DNA of 64,000 bases from Halocaridina rubra. Lineage: Eukaryota; Arthropoda; Malacostraca; Decapoda; Atyidae. The DNA is taken from assembly GCA_037179515.1 (NCBI GenBank), contig JAXCGZ010022646.1, positions 62,501 through 126,500 of the forward strand, given 5' to 3'. Positions 54,157-64,000 of the stretch are shown in pieces; within the stretch, counting starts at the first letter, position 1, and the number at the start of each line of letters is the position of its first letter. Under the pieces are notes generated by a model. It was not told the origin of the DNA and did no database searches. It saw nothing but the letters and a program-made list of their open reading frames with translations. Both the position numbers and the translations under genes were made by a program.

Positions 54157-55625
54157 TATCATATTTAAGGAGTCACTGGAGTCGGGGGAGATTCCAAGAT
54201 GCTGGAAACAAGCAAATGTGATACCTATCTTCAAAAAGGGAAGGAAGGATACGGCTCTGAACTATAGACCAGTTTCCTTGACCAGCATAGTTTGCAAAGT
54301 TATGGAGAAACTACTAAGGAAACATATCTCTCTTCACTTGGAATCCTTCAACTTTTTGTCAGTGAGGCAACATGGCTTCAGAGAAGGTAGATCAACAGTA
54401 ACAAACTTATTAGAATTTTATGATGAGGTAAGCCAAATCTTACAGGAAAGAGAGGGCTGGGCAGATTGCATATTCCTAGACTTCCAGAAAGCGTTTGACA
54501 CTGTTCCACATGGGAGACTTATTAGGAAGCTGCAGTCAATGGTTAGAATAGGTGGAAATGTTTTGAAATGGATAAAAACTTACTTAGACGGAAGGGAACA
54601 GAGGGTTAGAGTAAGACACTCAGTGTCTGAATGGAGAAGAGTTAGTAGTGGAGTTCCACAGGGTTCAGTTTTAGGGCCACTTTTGTTCCTTGTATATGTA
54701 AATGACCTACCAGATTCTGTAAATTCATTCATGAATATGTTTGCAGATGATGCAAAGATTGTGAAGAAAGCAAAAAACGAGAACAATGGTAGAGAACTTC
54801 AGGAGGATCTAAATAATCTGCATGAGTGGTCAGAAAAGTGGCTAATGAAATTCAATACTTCAAAATATAAGGTAATGAGAATGGGTACAAGTGCAAGAAG
54901 GCCCAAGCTTGACTACTCGGTGGCTGGAGTACAACTTCAAGAGACAGAAAATGAGAGAGATCTAGGAGTAAACATACTGGCAGATTTGTCTCCAGAAATA
55001 CATATAAATGGCATAGTAAGGGTAGCATATGCATTCTTATCAAATGTAAGGGTAGCCTTCAGGCACATGGACAAGGAAATGTTCAGAAATATTTATGTAA
55101 CCTATGTGAGGCCAAAACTGGAATATGCAGCCCCCTTTTGGAATCCGCACTTGAAAAAGCACATAGCTAAGCTTGAAAAAGTTCAAAGACATGCCACGAA
55201 ACTGGTGTCAGAAATACGCAATCTCAGTTATGATGAGAGGCTGAGGGAATTAGACTTACCATCACTCGAAGCTAGAAGAGTGAGGGGGGATATGGTGAGA
55301 GTCTTTAAATTCCTTCATGGTTATGATAGAGTGGATAGGGATCGATATTTTGATATGGCTGGCTCTAGAACTAGAGGTCATAGTTTGAAGCTTCGTAAGA
55401 AAACTTCTTTGCAGGATGTAAGGAAATACTTTTTCAGTGTAAGAGTAGTTGATAATTGGAATTGGCTAAGCGAGGAGGTAGTTAATGCTATCTCAATGCA
55501 TAGTTTTAAGGACAGGTATGATAAGTATCAATAAGTATAAAATGGAACCGATGAGGAGACGGGAAGATACGAGCTTTGGGCTCTTTCCCGTAAACACAAT
55601 TAGGTAATCACAATTAGGTAATCAC
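54157..55625 (+). mobile_element. CR1/L2-like LINE, copy 2 (5' truncated in RT)
   Basis: It starts abruptly at the equivalent of 51477 in copy 1 and is then collinear. The frame is open from about 54158 to 55534, including FADDAKI. It has nearly the same sequence as copy 1, with scattered substitutions, and two 14-bp tail units. Confidence 0.92.
54218..55534 (+). pseudogene. Truncated LINE reverse transcriptase (copy 2), open frame
   Basis: It covers RT from IPIFKKGRKDTALNYRPVSL to the C-terminus RYDKYQ with no stop, but lacks the endonuclease and the first RT blocks, so it cannot act alone. Catalytic FADD is intact. Confidence 0.85.
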
Positions 55626-55627
55626 AC

Positions 55628-57289
55628 ACTCAGTATTTACAGTAGAAAATACCCCACCCCCTCAGATTGCAGTGATAGAAGCTCAAGGGCCGGTATTAGA
55701 GAACATCAACCTTACAGCCACAGAGCTATGCAAAGCGCTGATGGATTTAGATATTCATAAAGCTATAGGTCCTGATGACATATCCCCTCATGTGTTTCAA
55801 AAATGCGCAAACACAATATCAGTGGCACTAAGTATCATATTTAAGGAGTCACTGGAGTCGGGGGAGATTCCAAGATGCTGGAAACAAGCAAATGTGATAC
55901 CTATCTTCAAAAAGGGAAGGAGGGATACGGCTCTGAACTATAGACCAGTTTCCTTGACCAGCATAGTTTGCAAAGTTATGGAGAAACTACTAAGGAAACA
56001 TATCTCTCATCACTTGGAATCCTTCAACCTTTTGTCAGTGAGGCAACATGGCTTCAGAGAAGGTAGATCAACAGTAACAAACTTATTAGAATTTTATGAT
56101 GAGGTAAGCCAAATCTTACAGGAAAGAGAGGGCTGGGCAGATTGCATATTCCTAGACTTCCAGAAAGCGTTTGACACTGTTCCACATGGGAGACTTATTA
56201 GGAAGCTGCATTCAATGGCTAGAATAGGTGGAAATGTTTAGGAATGGATAAAAACTTACTTAGATGGAAGGGAACAGAGGGTTAGAGTAAGACACTCAGT
56301 GTCTGAATGGAGAAGAGTTAGTAGTGGAGTTCCACAGGGTTCAGTTTTAGGGCCACTTTTGTTCCTTGTATATGTAAATGACCTACCAGAGTCTGTAAAT
56401 TCATTCATGAATATGTTTGCAGATGATGCAAAGATTGTGAAGAAAGTAAAAAACGAGAACAATGGTAGAGAATTTCAGGAGGATCTAAATAATCTGCATG
56501 AGTGGTCAGAAAAGTGGCTAATGAAATTCAATACTTCAAAATGTAAGGTAATGAGAATGGGTACAAGTGCAAGAAGGCCCAAGCTTGACTACTCGGTGGC
56601 TGGAGTACAACTTCAAGAGACAGAAAATGAGAGAGATCTAGGAGTAAACATACTGGCAGATTTGTCTCCAGAAATACATATAAATGGCGTAGTAAGGGCA
56701 GCATATGCATTCTTATCAAATGTAAGGGTAGCCTTCAGGCACATGGACAAGGAAATGTTCAGAAATATTTATGTAACCTATGTGAGGCCAAAACTGGAAT
56801 ATACAGCCCCCTTTTGGAATCCGCACTTGAAAAAGCACATAGCTAAGCTTGAAAAAGTTCAAAGACATGCCACGAAACTGGTGTCAGAAATACGCAATCT
56901 CAGTTATGATGAGAGGCTGAGGGAATTAGACTTACCATCACTCGAAGCTAGAAGAGTGAGGGGGGGATATGGTGAGAGTCTTTAAATTCCTTCATGGTTA
57001 TGATAGAGTGGATAGGGATCGATATTTTGATATGGCTGGCTCTAGAACTAGAGGTCATAGTTTGAAGCTTCGTAAGAAAACTTCTTTGCAGGATGTAAGG
57101 AAATACTTTTTCAGTGTAAGAGTAGTTGATAGCTGGAATTGGCTAAGCGAGGAGGTAGTTAATGCTATCTCAATGCATAGTTTTAAGAATAGGTATGATA
57201 AGTATCACTAAGTATAAAATGGAACCGATGAGGAGACGGGAAGATACGAGCTTTGGGATCTTTCCCGTAAACACAATTAGGTAATCACA
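55628..57289 (+). mobile_element. CR1/L2-like LINE, copy 3 (5' truncated, two inactivating changes)
   Basis: It starts at the equivalent of 51280 in copy 1. Compared with copies 1 and 2 it has a nonsense change at about 56239 (TTG to TAG) and one extra G in a G-run at about 56960-56966 that shifts the frame. A single tail unit leads into (CA)n. Confidence 0.92.
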
Positions 57290-57318
57290 AACACACACAC
57301 ACACACACAGAGTTTTAG

Positions 57319-57418
57319 TATCACTAAGTATAAAATGGAACCGATCAGGAGACGGGAAGATACGAGCTTTGGGCTCTTTCCCGTAAACACAATTAGGTAA
57401 TCACAATTAGGTAATCAC
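57319..57418 (+). mobile_element. CR1/L2-like LINE 3' end, copy 4
   Basis: It begins at the last ORF codons (TATCACTAAGTATAAAATGG) and ends with two AATTAGGTAATCAC units. It is preceded by a (CA)n stretch. Confidence 0.9.
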
Positions 57419-57549
57419 ACACTCACTCTATACTTGATATACAATGTTGAAGCTGTACTGAAATTAGTATGACTTTTATCAAGATGCTTTGGTCGCTTCC
57501 CAATTGACTACATATGTGATTTGCTTATGCAGAGCATAGTACATTGGTA

Positions 57550-57551
<2 letters not shown>

Positions 57552-57648
<97 letters not shown>
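57552..57648. repeat. (ATT)n microsatellite
   Basis: About 32 units. A 15-bp inverted pair (ATTTCTGTGATGATC at 57646 and its inverse at 57691) follows immediately. Confidence 0.97.
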
Positions 57649-57861
57649 TCTGTGATGATCTGATAAAATGCAGATGATAATGCAGTGCATGATCATCACA
57701 GAAATATCTTACATGCAATGTGTCTAATCTAGATTACAGATTTTTCTCTTCATTGCTTTACTGTAATCACAGATATACAGTAGTCACTTGAGATAATCGT
57801 CTTCTGCCTTTGCTAGAAGTAGATAAATTTCATTATTATGATTATTATTATTATTATTATA

Positions 57862-58045
57862 CCCCCTGAGGGAGGGGGGCTAGGATACTTCCTCTGTATT
57901 CCCCTGCATGTTGTAAGAGTTGACTAAATTGGGTGAAGCGAGGGGATTGGGAATCCCCTCCTCTGTATTTTCTCTTCCCAAAGAGTCAGAGTACTTTGCC
58001 TTGACACAGCCACTCCCCTTATAAGGGAAAAAATTGCTCATATAT
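57862..58045 (+). repeat. Dispersed repeat family C
   Basis: 'ACCCCCTGAGGGAGGGGGGC', 'GTAAGAGTTGACTAAAT', 'GGGAATCCCCTCCTCTGTAT', 'CAGCCACTCCCCTTATAAGG'. It ends next to (ATT)n. Confidence 0.72.
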
Positions 58046-58049
58046 GTAG

Positions 58050-58050
<1 letters not shown>

Positions 58051-58147
<97 letters not shown>

Positions 58148-58148
58148 C
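58051..58148. repeat. (ATT)n microsatellite
   Basis: About 32 units between repeat families C and D. Confidence 0.97.
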
Positions 58149-58212
58149 ATTATTAATTATATTACAGAATAGATATTTTCTCATTTTGTTTTATAGTTGG
58201 AGACAATTTTTA

Positions 58213-58475
58213 TTATGAGTGTGACACCAGGATGGGCAAATAAAATTTTCCTCATTGGGCCTGGGCACAAAGAAAACAAAGCAAGAAGAAACAGAGATGA
58301 GAAGTGTTGTGCCTTGTCAGATGTGAAGGGATATTAAGAGATGTGTAGCGACTATAAGAGAATATTCTGTGTTATTGAACGCATAGAAAAAGAGCTAACA
58401 TCGAGCACTCCTATACAGTCCTATTTAAGTCTAAAATACCCCCAAGCTGTAGTATCGCAACGGGCACCTCGTGCC
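58213..58475 (+). repeat. Dispersed repeat family D
   Basis: It is collinear with 1465-1750: 'GTGTGACACCAGGATGGGCA', 'GGGCCTGGGCACAAAGAA', 'TGTCAGATGTGAAGGGATAT', 'CAGTCCTATTTAAGTCT'. Confidence 0.72.
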
Positions 58476-58592
58476 ATTTTTATTCCCCAACGAGGGGCAT
58501 TAAATACAGCATGCAACCTTAATTCTCCAACTCCAACCTGTGTATCTATCCTCATAATGAGGGGTAATAGTGACATAAATGGCAAACAATGA
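58476..58592 (+). repeat. SINE-1 copy (5' damaged)
   Basis: 'CAACCTTAATTCTCCAACTC' and 'CCTCATAATGAGGGGTAATA' with 'GTGACATAAATGGCAAACAA' at the end. Confidence 0.7.
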
Positions 58593-58789
58593 AATACTTT
58601 GTTATATTTTATTATCTCCTTATAAAATGATGTACTGTATGTATAATGATCCTGTAAAGTGGAATATTTTAAATATCAATATGTAAAATTTAAATTTATT
58701 ATTTTTCTTTGGATATTTAATTATCATTAATAATTATTTTTTTTATTATTTCCAAACTCTTATGTAATGTTAACATATGTCATTTTATT

Positions 58790-58932
58790 TGCCACTATTA
58801 ATCCCCATTTGAATGGGAGTACACAAAAGTTGGAGTCAGGGAATTAAATCTGGATGCCCTTCCTACCATCCCAAGGTGGGCCCAAACAAGGGTTTGTCAC
58901 TTGCTGAGTCAAGTCTTCTTACTACTGTGGTA
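58790..58932 (-). repeat. SINE-1 copy
   Basis: 'GCCACTATTAATCCCCATTT', 'GGATGCCCTTCCTACC', 'GTTTGTCACTTGCTGAGTC'. Confidence 0.8.
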
Positions 58933-59007
58933 AAATTGTATCTTTGAAGTGATACACAGTATTTAAGAAATCAAAGCTGATAGTATTATGATTATCATTA
59001 TTATTAT

Positions 59008-59145
59008 TAATCAATACTCTAGTTCAAGTCCACCACAGAGAGTAATGTAGGGCATCCAGCCTTGATTCCCCAGCTCCAAGCAGTCTGGCACCCTTGTTTG
59101 AATGGGAATTTGTGGAAAAAAATAATAGACAACATTATTGTTGTT
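59008..59145 (+). repeat. SINE-1 copy
   Basis: 'ACTCTAGTTCAAGTCCACCA', 'TAGGGCATCCAGCCTTGATT', 'CCCCAGCTCCAAGCAGTCTG'. Confidence 0.75.
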
Positions 59146-59205
59146 ATTGTTAACAAAGTGGTGTGTCATAAACTGTAATAAAATGATAAATTAGTTTAGT
59201 GTTAA

Positions 59206-59694
59206 GCTGGTGTCACACTAAGCAGTGGCACTGCTGCATGACGATAACACGTAAATCAGGGGTGGCCAGACTTTTGGATTCCGATATCTACTCTATAGAC
59301 TGAAACTCTTTTACGATTTACCATACTACATAATCACATAATATTACGTCAACTGGGGAAAAAAATTCAAATAGCATAGTACTATAAAACATGAGTGCAA
59401 TTGCCCCAATTATATAAAAAAATATTAACCAGTTCAAATTAAATTAAGAAAAAAATCAGTTCAAACTAATGTTTACCAAAATTTTTACCTTAGCCTACCT
59501 TCCTGTGGGGAACGGCGATCGGCCAAACAAGTGGCCACGATTGACTGTTTGGCCACTTCTGACATAAATAAACGAGGTGTCACACTATTGCAACGCAATC
59601 CTATGTGCCTCACAGCATCACATCATGCTGCAATGGCACTGCAACGTCACATCACGCCAGATATGAGCACTGCATTGCCGCCTTATTGTGTGAC
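59206..59694. mobile_element. Possible TTAA-target TIR element hosting a hAT-like MITE
   Basis: TTAA at 59202-59205 and 59695-59698 bracket inverted ends (GGTGTCACACTAAGCAGTGG and, inverted right end, GTCACACAATAAGGCGGCAA). The interior outside the nested MITE is about 180 bp. No coding. Confidence 0.5.
59257..59561. mobile_element. hAT-like MITE with 8-bp target duplication
   Basis: The left end is CAGGGGTGGCCAGACTTTTG; the right end, inverted, is CAGAAGTGGCCAAACAGTCA. Flanking 8-mers are ACGTAAAT and ACATAAAT (7 of 8). It is 305 bp with no transposase. Confidence 0.8.
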
Positions 59695-59849
59695 TTAAGC
59701 ATTAGGTATAAATGAGAGGAGACTATCCAGTCAGGGAGTGGTAATGTTGTGAAATGAGAAGTGGAAATGTACAATGAAGTAGAGAGGATTTGCTTCCCCT
59801 GAAGGAAACTATAGAAATAAAGCAACCAAACGAAATTGTTTACCATTTT

Positions 59850-60008
59850 ATGCATTACTCTTGTTTCCAATTCAAATTGGGTTAGACACAGACATGTTGG
59901 AGAAGAGGAATTAAGGCTAATTGCCTTTCCAAACGCCCTGCAGTGTTCTTGAACATGGTTTATTACTACCTGAGTTGAGTGCTTTAACCACTGTGCTACT
60001 GCCGTCTC
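59850..60008 (-). repeat. SINE-1 copy
   Basis: 'GGGTTAGACACAGACATGTT', 'AGGAATTAAGGCTAATTGCC', 'GCTTTAACCACTGTGCTACT'. Confidence 0.8.
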
Positions 60009-60077
60009 CAAACAAAATAGTATGCCCTGAAGAATATTGCAAATATGAGACTTTTGCATCACTTATTTTTTTACTTT

Positions 60078-60231
60078 AGGTCACTAATAGTTCCCACATG
60101 GGGGTGGACACATATGGACTGAACTGAGGAAATAAGGCTGGATACCTTTCCTATCGCTCTGCTGTGAGCTTGAGCACTGGTCCACCACCGTCCTGAATCA
60201 AGTACTCTACCACTACTGTACAGAGGTCCCC
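60078..60231 (-). repeat. SINE-1 copy
   Basis: 'CACTAATAGTTCCCACATGG', 'GAAATAAGGCTGGATACCTT', 'CAAGTACTCTACCACTACTG'. Confidence 0.78.
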
Positions 60232-60704
60232 TTATATGCCAAAAGCATTTGGTGTTCGCTGGTGCATATCCTTTTAAGTACTGACCAGACCCAACATTAT
60301 TCAATCTCGCTGACTGGATGAAGAGTGGCATACTAGACGTGGTATGGCCATTGGCATATATATACAGTACTAACTATAAATGGGAAATAATATTCAAGGT
60401 TATACACAAATTTTTATTATTATAAAAGATAAATTTCCTCTTTGATACTGAAAGCTATTTATTATGCATTTATAAAATTATATCTCTAAATATACGTGTT
60501 TATTAAAATTTTAAATGCATATATTAAAAATTATATAAAATAATGAGAGTATCTATAGTAGCTCTGATTACACAGAGTATTTGTGATGGATATTTTGATA
60601 ATCACATCTGAAAGCGTATGTTTACTGGCTATGCAGAAATCAAAAGGAGTTCTTATCTACAGTCATGGATATATTACAGTTTATATATATTAAACCAATC
60701 TGAC
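60232..60704. other. Intergenic, no element recognised
   Basis: AT-rich sequence without open frames or known repeat words. Confidence 0.4.
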
Positions 60705-60908
60705 TACACTGCTGGTACGACTCATAAAACTGCTGGCAAGACTAATAAGACATGTTGGCGTGACTGATAAGATTGTTGGCATGACTGATAAGACATGCTG
60801 GCATGACTAATAAGACATACTGGCTTAACTGATAAGACTTGCTGGCATGAAAAATAAGACCTACTAGCATGACAGATAAGTCATGCTGGTATGATTTATA
60901 AGACCTCT
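60705..60908. repeat. Minisatellite, unit about 25 bp
   Basis: About eight copies of 'GCTGGCATGACTGATAAGAC' with indels. Confidence 0.9.
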
Positions 60909-61104
60909 AAAAAGGTCTAGAAAGATGATAACTTCAGCCCATGAAGAAGAAAACCACTAATTGTATTATATGAAATATTGCTATACATTTTCTTAAACTG
61001 GACAATTCAAAGAATAGATATTGCTGGATTAGCAGCAAATATACATTTGAAAAGCCATTCTTACGTAGCACAAGAATTAAGAATTGGATATACTGTACAA
61101 ACAT

Positions 61105-61520
61105 TTATCATATATTTTATATATAACATATGAAAACACAATAGGATTTTGTATACATAATACATGAAAGCATTAAAATTAATATTTTGTATACATAATA
61201 CATGAGAACATAGAAGTAAACTTTAATATTTTGTATACAAAATAAATGAAAACTGGAAAGTAAACTTTAATATTTTGTATACAAAATACATGAAAACTGA
61301 AAAGTAAACTTTAATATTTTGTATACAAAATTCATGAAAACTGAGAAGTAAACTTTAATATTTTGTATACAAAATACATGAAAACTGAAAAGTAAACTTA
61401 ATATTTGCATACAAAATACATGAAAACTGAAAAGTAAACTTAATATTTTATATGCATAATACAAGAAAACAAAAGTAAACTGTAATATTTTGAATACATA
61501 ATACATGAAAACACAAGTGA
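61105..61520. repeat. Minisatellite, unit about 43 bp, with a palindromic core
   Basis: About nine copies of 'AAAGTAAACTTTAATATTTT' plus 'GTATACAAAATACATGAAAA'. The unit contains ATTTTGTATACAAAAT, a perfect palindrome. Confidence 0.93.
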
Positions 61521-61666
61521 CCTCCAATATATTCTGACGCTATTGGATAGATTACTGTTAATGTGAGGTATTGTCCACAGTGTTACAAAAATATAAACTA
61601 ATTAAGCAGTGCAAAACTAAATACTTTTTAAAGATTTTGCTTTCATTCTACACTAGTTTAAACTAT

Positions 61667-61800
61667 AGATCTTGTAAAAATGAGTAACCCCAAGAACCCT
61701 AAGTGAAGTTAAATAACCCCGTAAATTGTTTACTTAGGTTAGCCTTGTAAATATGAATAATCCTAGAGCACCCTGGGGTTACTCTTCTTAACAAGATCCT
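61667..61800. mobile_element. Fold-back MITE, family M-A (best arms)
   Basis: 'AGATCTTGTAAAAATGAGTA', 'ACCCCAAG' against inverted 'GGGGTTACTCTTCTTAACAA'. The interior has TTACTTAGGTTAGCC. It is oriented opposite to most copies. Confidence 0.8.
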
Positions 61801-61957
61801 AAATTTAGATAAAAAGGCATATATACAGCTCTAAATTTCTACTGACTATAAGCCGTTATAAAATAAATGCTACAAGTCATCCTGTATTTCCATCTATGTT
61901 ATATAAAAGTTTAGAGAGGCAACACTGTTTTAATTTTTCATCTAAGGAAGTATTTCT

Positions 61958-62137
61958 GGATCTTGCAAGGATAAGTCACCCTCAGGTCCTTATGTAAACT
62001 TGAATTACCATAAACTGTTATGCTGGGTTGGGATTGGTCAGGTTAAGTTGGGTTTGGTTAAGATAGGTTAGGTGGTTTGCCTTGTATATATAAATGACCC
62101 TAGAGCATCCTGGAGCTACTTTTTTTTACACAATCTA
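61958..62137. mobile_element. Fold-back MITE, family M-A (long interior)
   Basis: 'GGATCTTGCAAGGATAAGTC' at the left, 'GGAGCTACTTTTTTTTACAC' at the right; the interior has repeated GGTTAGGT/GGGTTGGGATTGG words. Confidence 0.7.
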
Positions 62138-62184
62138 TTTTTCTAAATATTAAACTTGCTATACAGATAAGTCACAGACAAAGT

Positions 62185-62290
<106 letters not shown>

Positions 62291-62334
62291 TAATAATATA
62301 CTTGTAGATTCATGTAACTGGGGTAGAAGGCAAC

Positions 62335-62545
62335 TAGTTTTATCAAGAAACAAATGGTGAAGATTTATTTTATGTACCCTTCCAAGACTTCAAATTCGAG
62401 TTAGGTTACATTATTTAGTTATCTTACTTTGGTGGATTAGAATGAATGAATAAAAGAAAATTTACACTATGGGTTAAGATACGTTTTATGGACCCATCCA
62501 TAACTTCAAACTTGAGTTAAATTAGGTTAGAAGGGATGCATAAAA
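62335..62545. repeat. Tandem pair, ~110-bp unit
   Basis: 'AAGAT..ATTTTATGTACCC', 'TTCCAAGACTTCAAATTCGA' recur as 'GATACGTTTTATGGACCC', 'ATCCATAACTTCAAACTTGA'. Confidence 0.6.
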
Positions 62546-62718
62546 CAAATATTTACCAAACATTTTTAAAAGCACCAACCATTACTAGTAATTTTTAGAC
62601 CTGAATAAGTCTTCAAAAATATTTAAGACTAGTTTCGTACAATCAAATTATTACAGAGACGATAATTAATTACAAGGTATAAAGTAAAACTAAAATAATT
62701 ATATAAATAACAAACAAG

Positions 62719-62955
62719 CCCCTTCCATTGCAAAAATGAGGCACCTATACTGGGCTAAGTGCCAAAACTACAAAATGCCAGAAAATTCATTTCAAGTTTT
62801 GAACTGTCAAACTTTAATATCTCGACAGCTGCTCATGTTACCACTGGGATATCAACATTCTAAAGTTGCGAACTTTAAACATTTTCTGGCATTTAGTAGT
62901 TTTGGCACTTAGACTAATATGGCACTAGGTTCCTTATTTTTGCAATAGAAGGGGG
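62719..62955. mobile_element. Fold-back MITE, family M-C (fuller copy)
   Basis: The outer ends CCCCTTCCATTGCAAAAATG and, inverted right end, CCCCCTTCTATTGCAAAAAT extend the pairing beyond that visible in the copy at 10720. Inner 'CTAAGTGCCAAAACTAC' against 'GTAGTTTTGGCACTTAG'. Confidence 0.85.
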
Positions 62956-63021
62956 TTTATGATAGGCGCCTCAAATACAAATGTCATGTGTGCAGTTCTT
63001 CCTTCCCCAATATGACCATAT

Positions 63022-63128
63022 TGCTGAAATCATAGAATGCAAGATTTACAAGGCTGTGGATCGAACTAAACCAGTTTATCTTGTTTAAGCCATAGAATGC
63101 AAGATTTACAATGCTATGGTTTGAACTG
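63022..63128. repeat. Tandem pair, ~55-bp unit
   Basis: 'CATAGAATGCAAGATTTACA' occurs at 63032 and 63091, each followed by 'A.GCT.TGG.T.GAACT'. Confidence 0.8.
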
Positions 63129-63404
63129 TATAAATTTAATTTAACTAGTATTACATTCTAGGTTGTAACACAGAGATTACAAGATAAAATAAATATTGAA
63201 TAATAGCTAGTTATTCAAAACTTTTTAAACTGCTTTTAAACCTGATTATTAAAAATTTTCATCATAAGAAATGCTATTAGGAGAAAGCAAAGCCTGGACA
63301 AGTATATTTCAACTCAAGGAGGACTTTATCCAAACATGAAAATATATTCTTTTGGTTTGTACGAACCAAGCACAATTAATGAACATGTGGCTTAATAAAA
63401 AAAA

Positions 63405-63608
63405 CAAAGTAATGTTTTTCACAAAAATACTTAAAAGTAATGTTTCTCACAAAAAATTAAAGTTCTATTTCTCACAAAACTAATGGGAAAATATTCTCAA
63501 AAAAATACTTGAGAGTAATATTTATCACACTAAAAATACTTAAAAAGTAATGTTTCTCACAGACAGATATTTAAAAGTAACACTTCTCATCATAAAAATA
63601 CTTGAATG
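63405..63608. repeat. Minisatellite, unit about 28 bp
   Basis: About seven degenerate copies of 'AAAAGTAATGTTTCTCACAA' plus 'AAATACTT'. Confidence 0.85.
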
Positions 63609-63628
63609 ATTTTAAGACTAAAATAATA

Positions 63629-64000
63629 CAGTAGAGTCTTCTTTTTTTACACGTGTTTATAATACATGAAATTGGAATAACGTGTCATCAATAATAATGT
63701 AAAAAATCAAATTACAAGGATAGCGTTCGAAAAAACATAGGTGCGTGTGGTTATCTTTAAGTACGCCTGGCATGGTGTGTTTGTTCAAACACCCCAACCA
63801 TAACCACGGGTCGGCTTTCCACTCCTGCCTTCCCTGCTCCTCCCTCTCCTACCACTTGTCAATGCTCAACGCCATCACACACATGTCCCTGTATGCCTGT
63901 TGTCCACCGAATACAAAGTGAGTTAATATGTTTATTTTTTTTTCTCTGTATATCTAATATTTATTTTTAGCTTACTTACATTCGTATTTCAGTTAGCTTA
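63629..64000. mobile_element. Possible start of a Tigger/pogo-like element running off the window
   Basis: After TA comes CAGTAGAGTCTTC and then TTTACACGTG, resembling Tigger-type terminal repeats. The following GC-richer block (63750-63920) could be its 5' region. The other end is not in the window. Confidence 0.35.

Noticed and set aside
61267..61527. Repetitive 86-codon minus-strand frame with repeated FSVFHVFCIQ-like words
   Set aside because: It is the translation of a 43-bp minisatellite; the period is not a multiple of three and the frame drifts.
63750..63920. GC-richer block as a first exon or promoter of a gene beyond the window
   Set aside because: It follows a Tigger-like terminal repeat and has no open frame or clear donor; a transposon origin is more likely, and it cannot be settled within the window.

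Overview
This is eukaryotic nuclear DNA, most likely from a decapod or other malacostracan crustacean. The reasons are animal-type spliced genes with long introns, extreme (AT)n, (AAT)n and (TC)n microsatellite density, dozens of tRNA-derived SINEs, several LINE families with microsatellite tails, and many short fold-back elements whose interiors carry the arthropod telomere-like motif TTAGG/CCTAA. The species call is an inference, because no species-specific marker was recognised.

Three protein-coding genes can be reconstructed by joining exons at GT/AG sites in phase. (1) Minus strand, 786-18327: Arp2, the actin-related subunit of the Arp2/3 actin-nucleating complex, with 7 coding exons and 395 residues, intact. 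(2) Plus strand, 22851-35756: a sodium- and chloride-dependent neurotransmitter transporter of the SLC6 family, with 10 coding exons and about 681 residues. All 12 membrane segments are accounted for; the C-terminal tail is uncertain. (3) Minus strand, 43414-45425: a two-exon gene for a secreted 618-residue protein with a signal peptide, a Ser/Thr/Pro-rich N-terminal third and a long coiled coil. I do not recognise its family. Arp2 and the transporter are divergently arranged, about 4.5 kb apart.

The rest is repeat-derived. Regions: 1-18.3 kb, Arp2 with SINEs, MITEs, minisatellites and an 0.8 kb (AT)n array in its introns; 18.3-22.8 kb, intergenic, with a decayed gag-protease LTR-type element flanked by direct repeats; 22.8-36 kb, the transporter with two partial exon duplications and a LINE in its ninth intron; 36-43 kb, an internally deleted RTE-like LINE and a Tigger/pogo-like DNA transposon; 43.4-45.4 kb, the secreted coiled-coil gene; 45.5-48.7 kb, a decayed LINE on the minus strand; 50.2-57.4 kb, a head-to-tail series of five CR1/L2-like LINE copies, one with an open frame of 806 codons from its first methionine; 57.4-64 kb, microsatellites, SINEs, a hAT-like MITE nested in a second TIR element, and several minisatellites.

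No prokaryotic-type system, CRISPR array, rRNA or functional tRNA gene was seen. The most notable unexplained items are the secreted coiled-coil gene, two 45-bp-arm hairpins embedded in (AT)n, partial exon duplications in the transporter, and the tandem LINE cluster.
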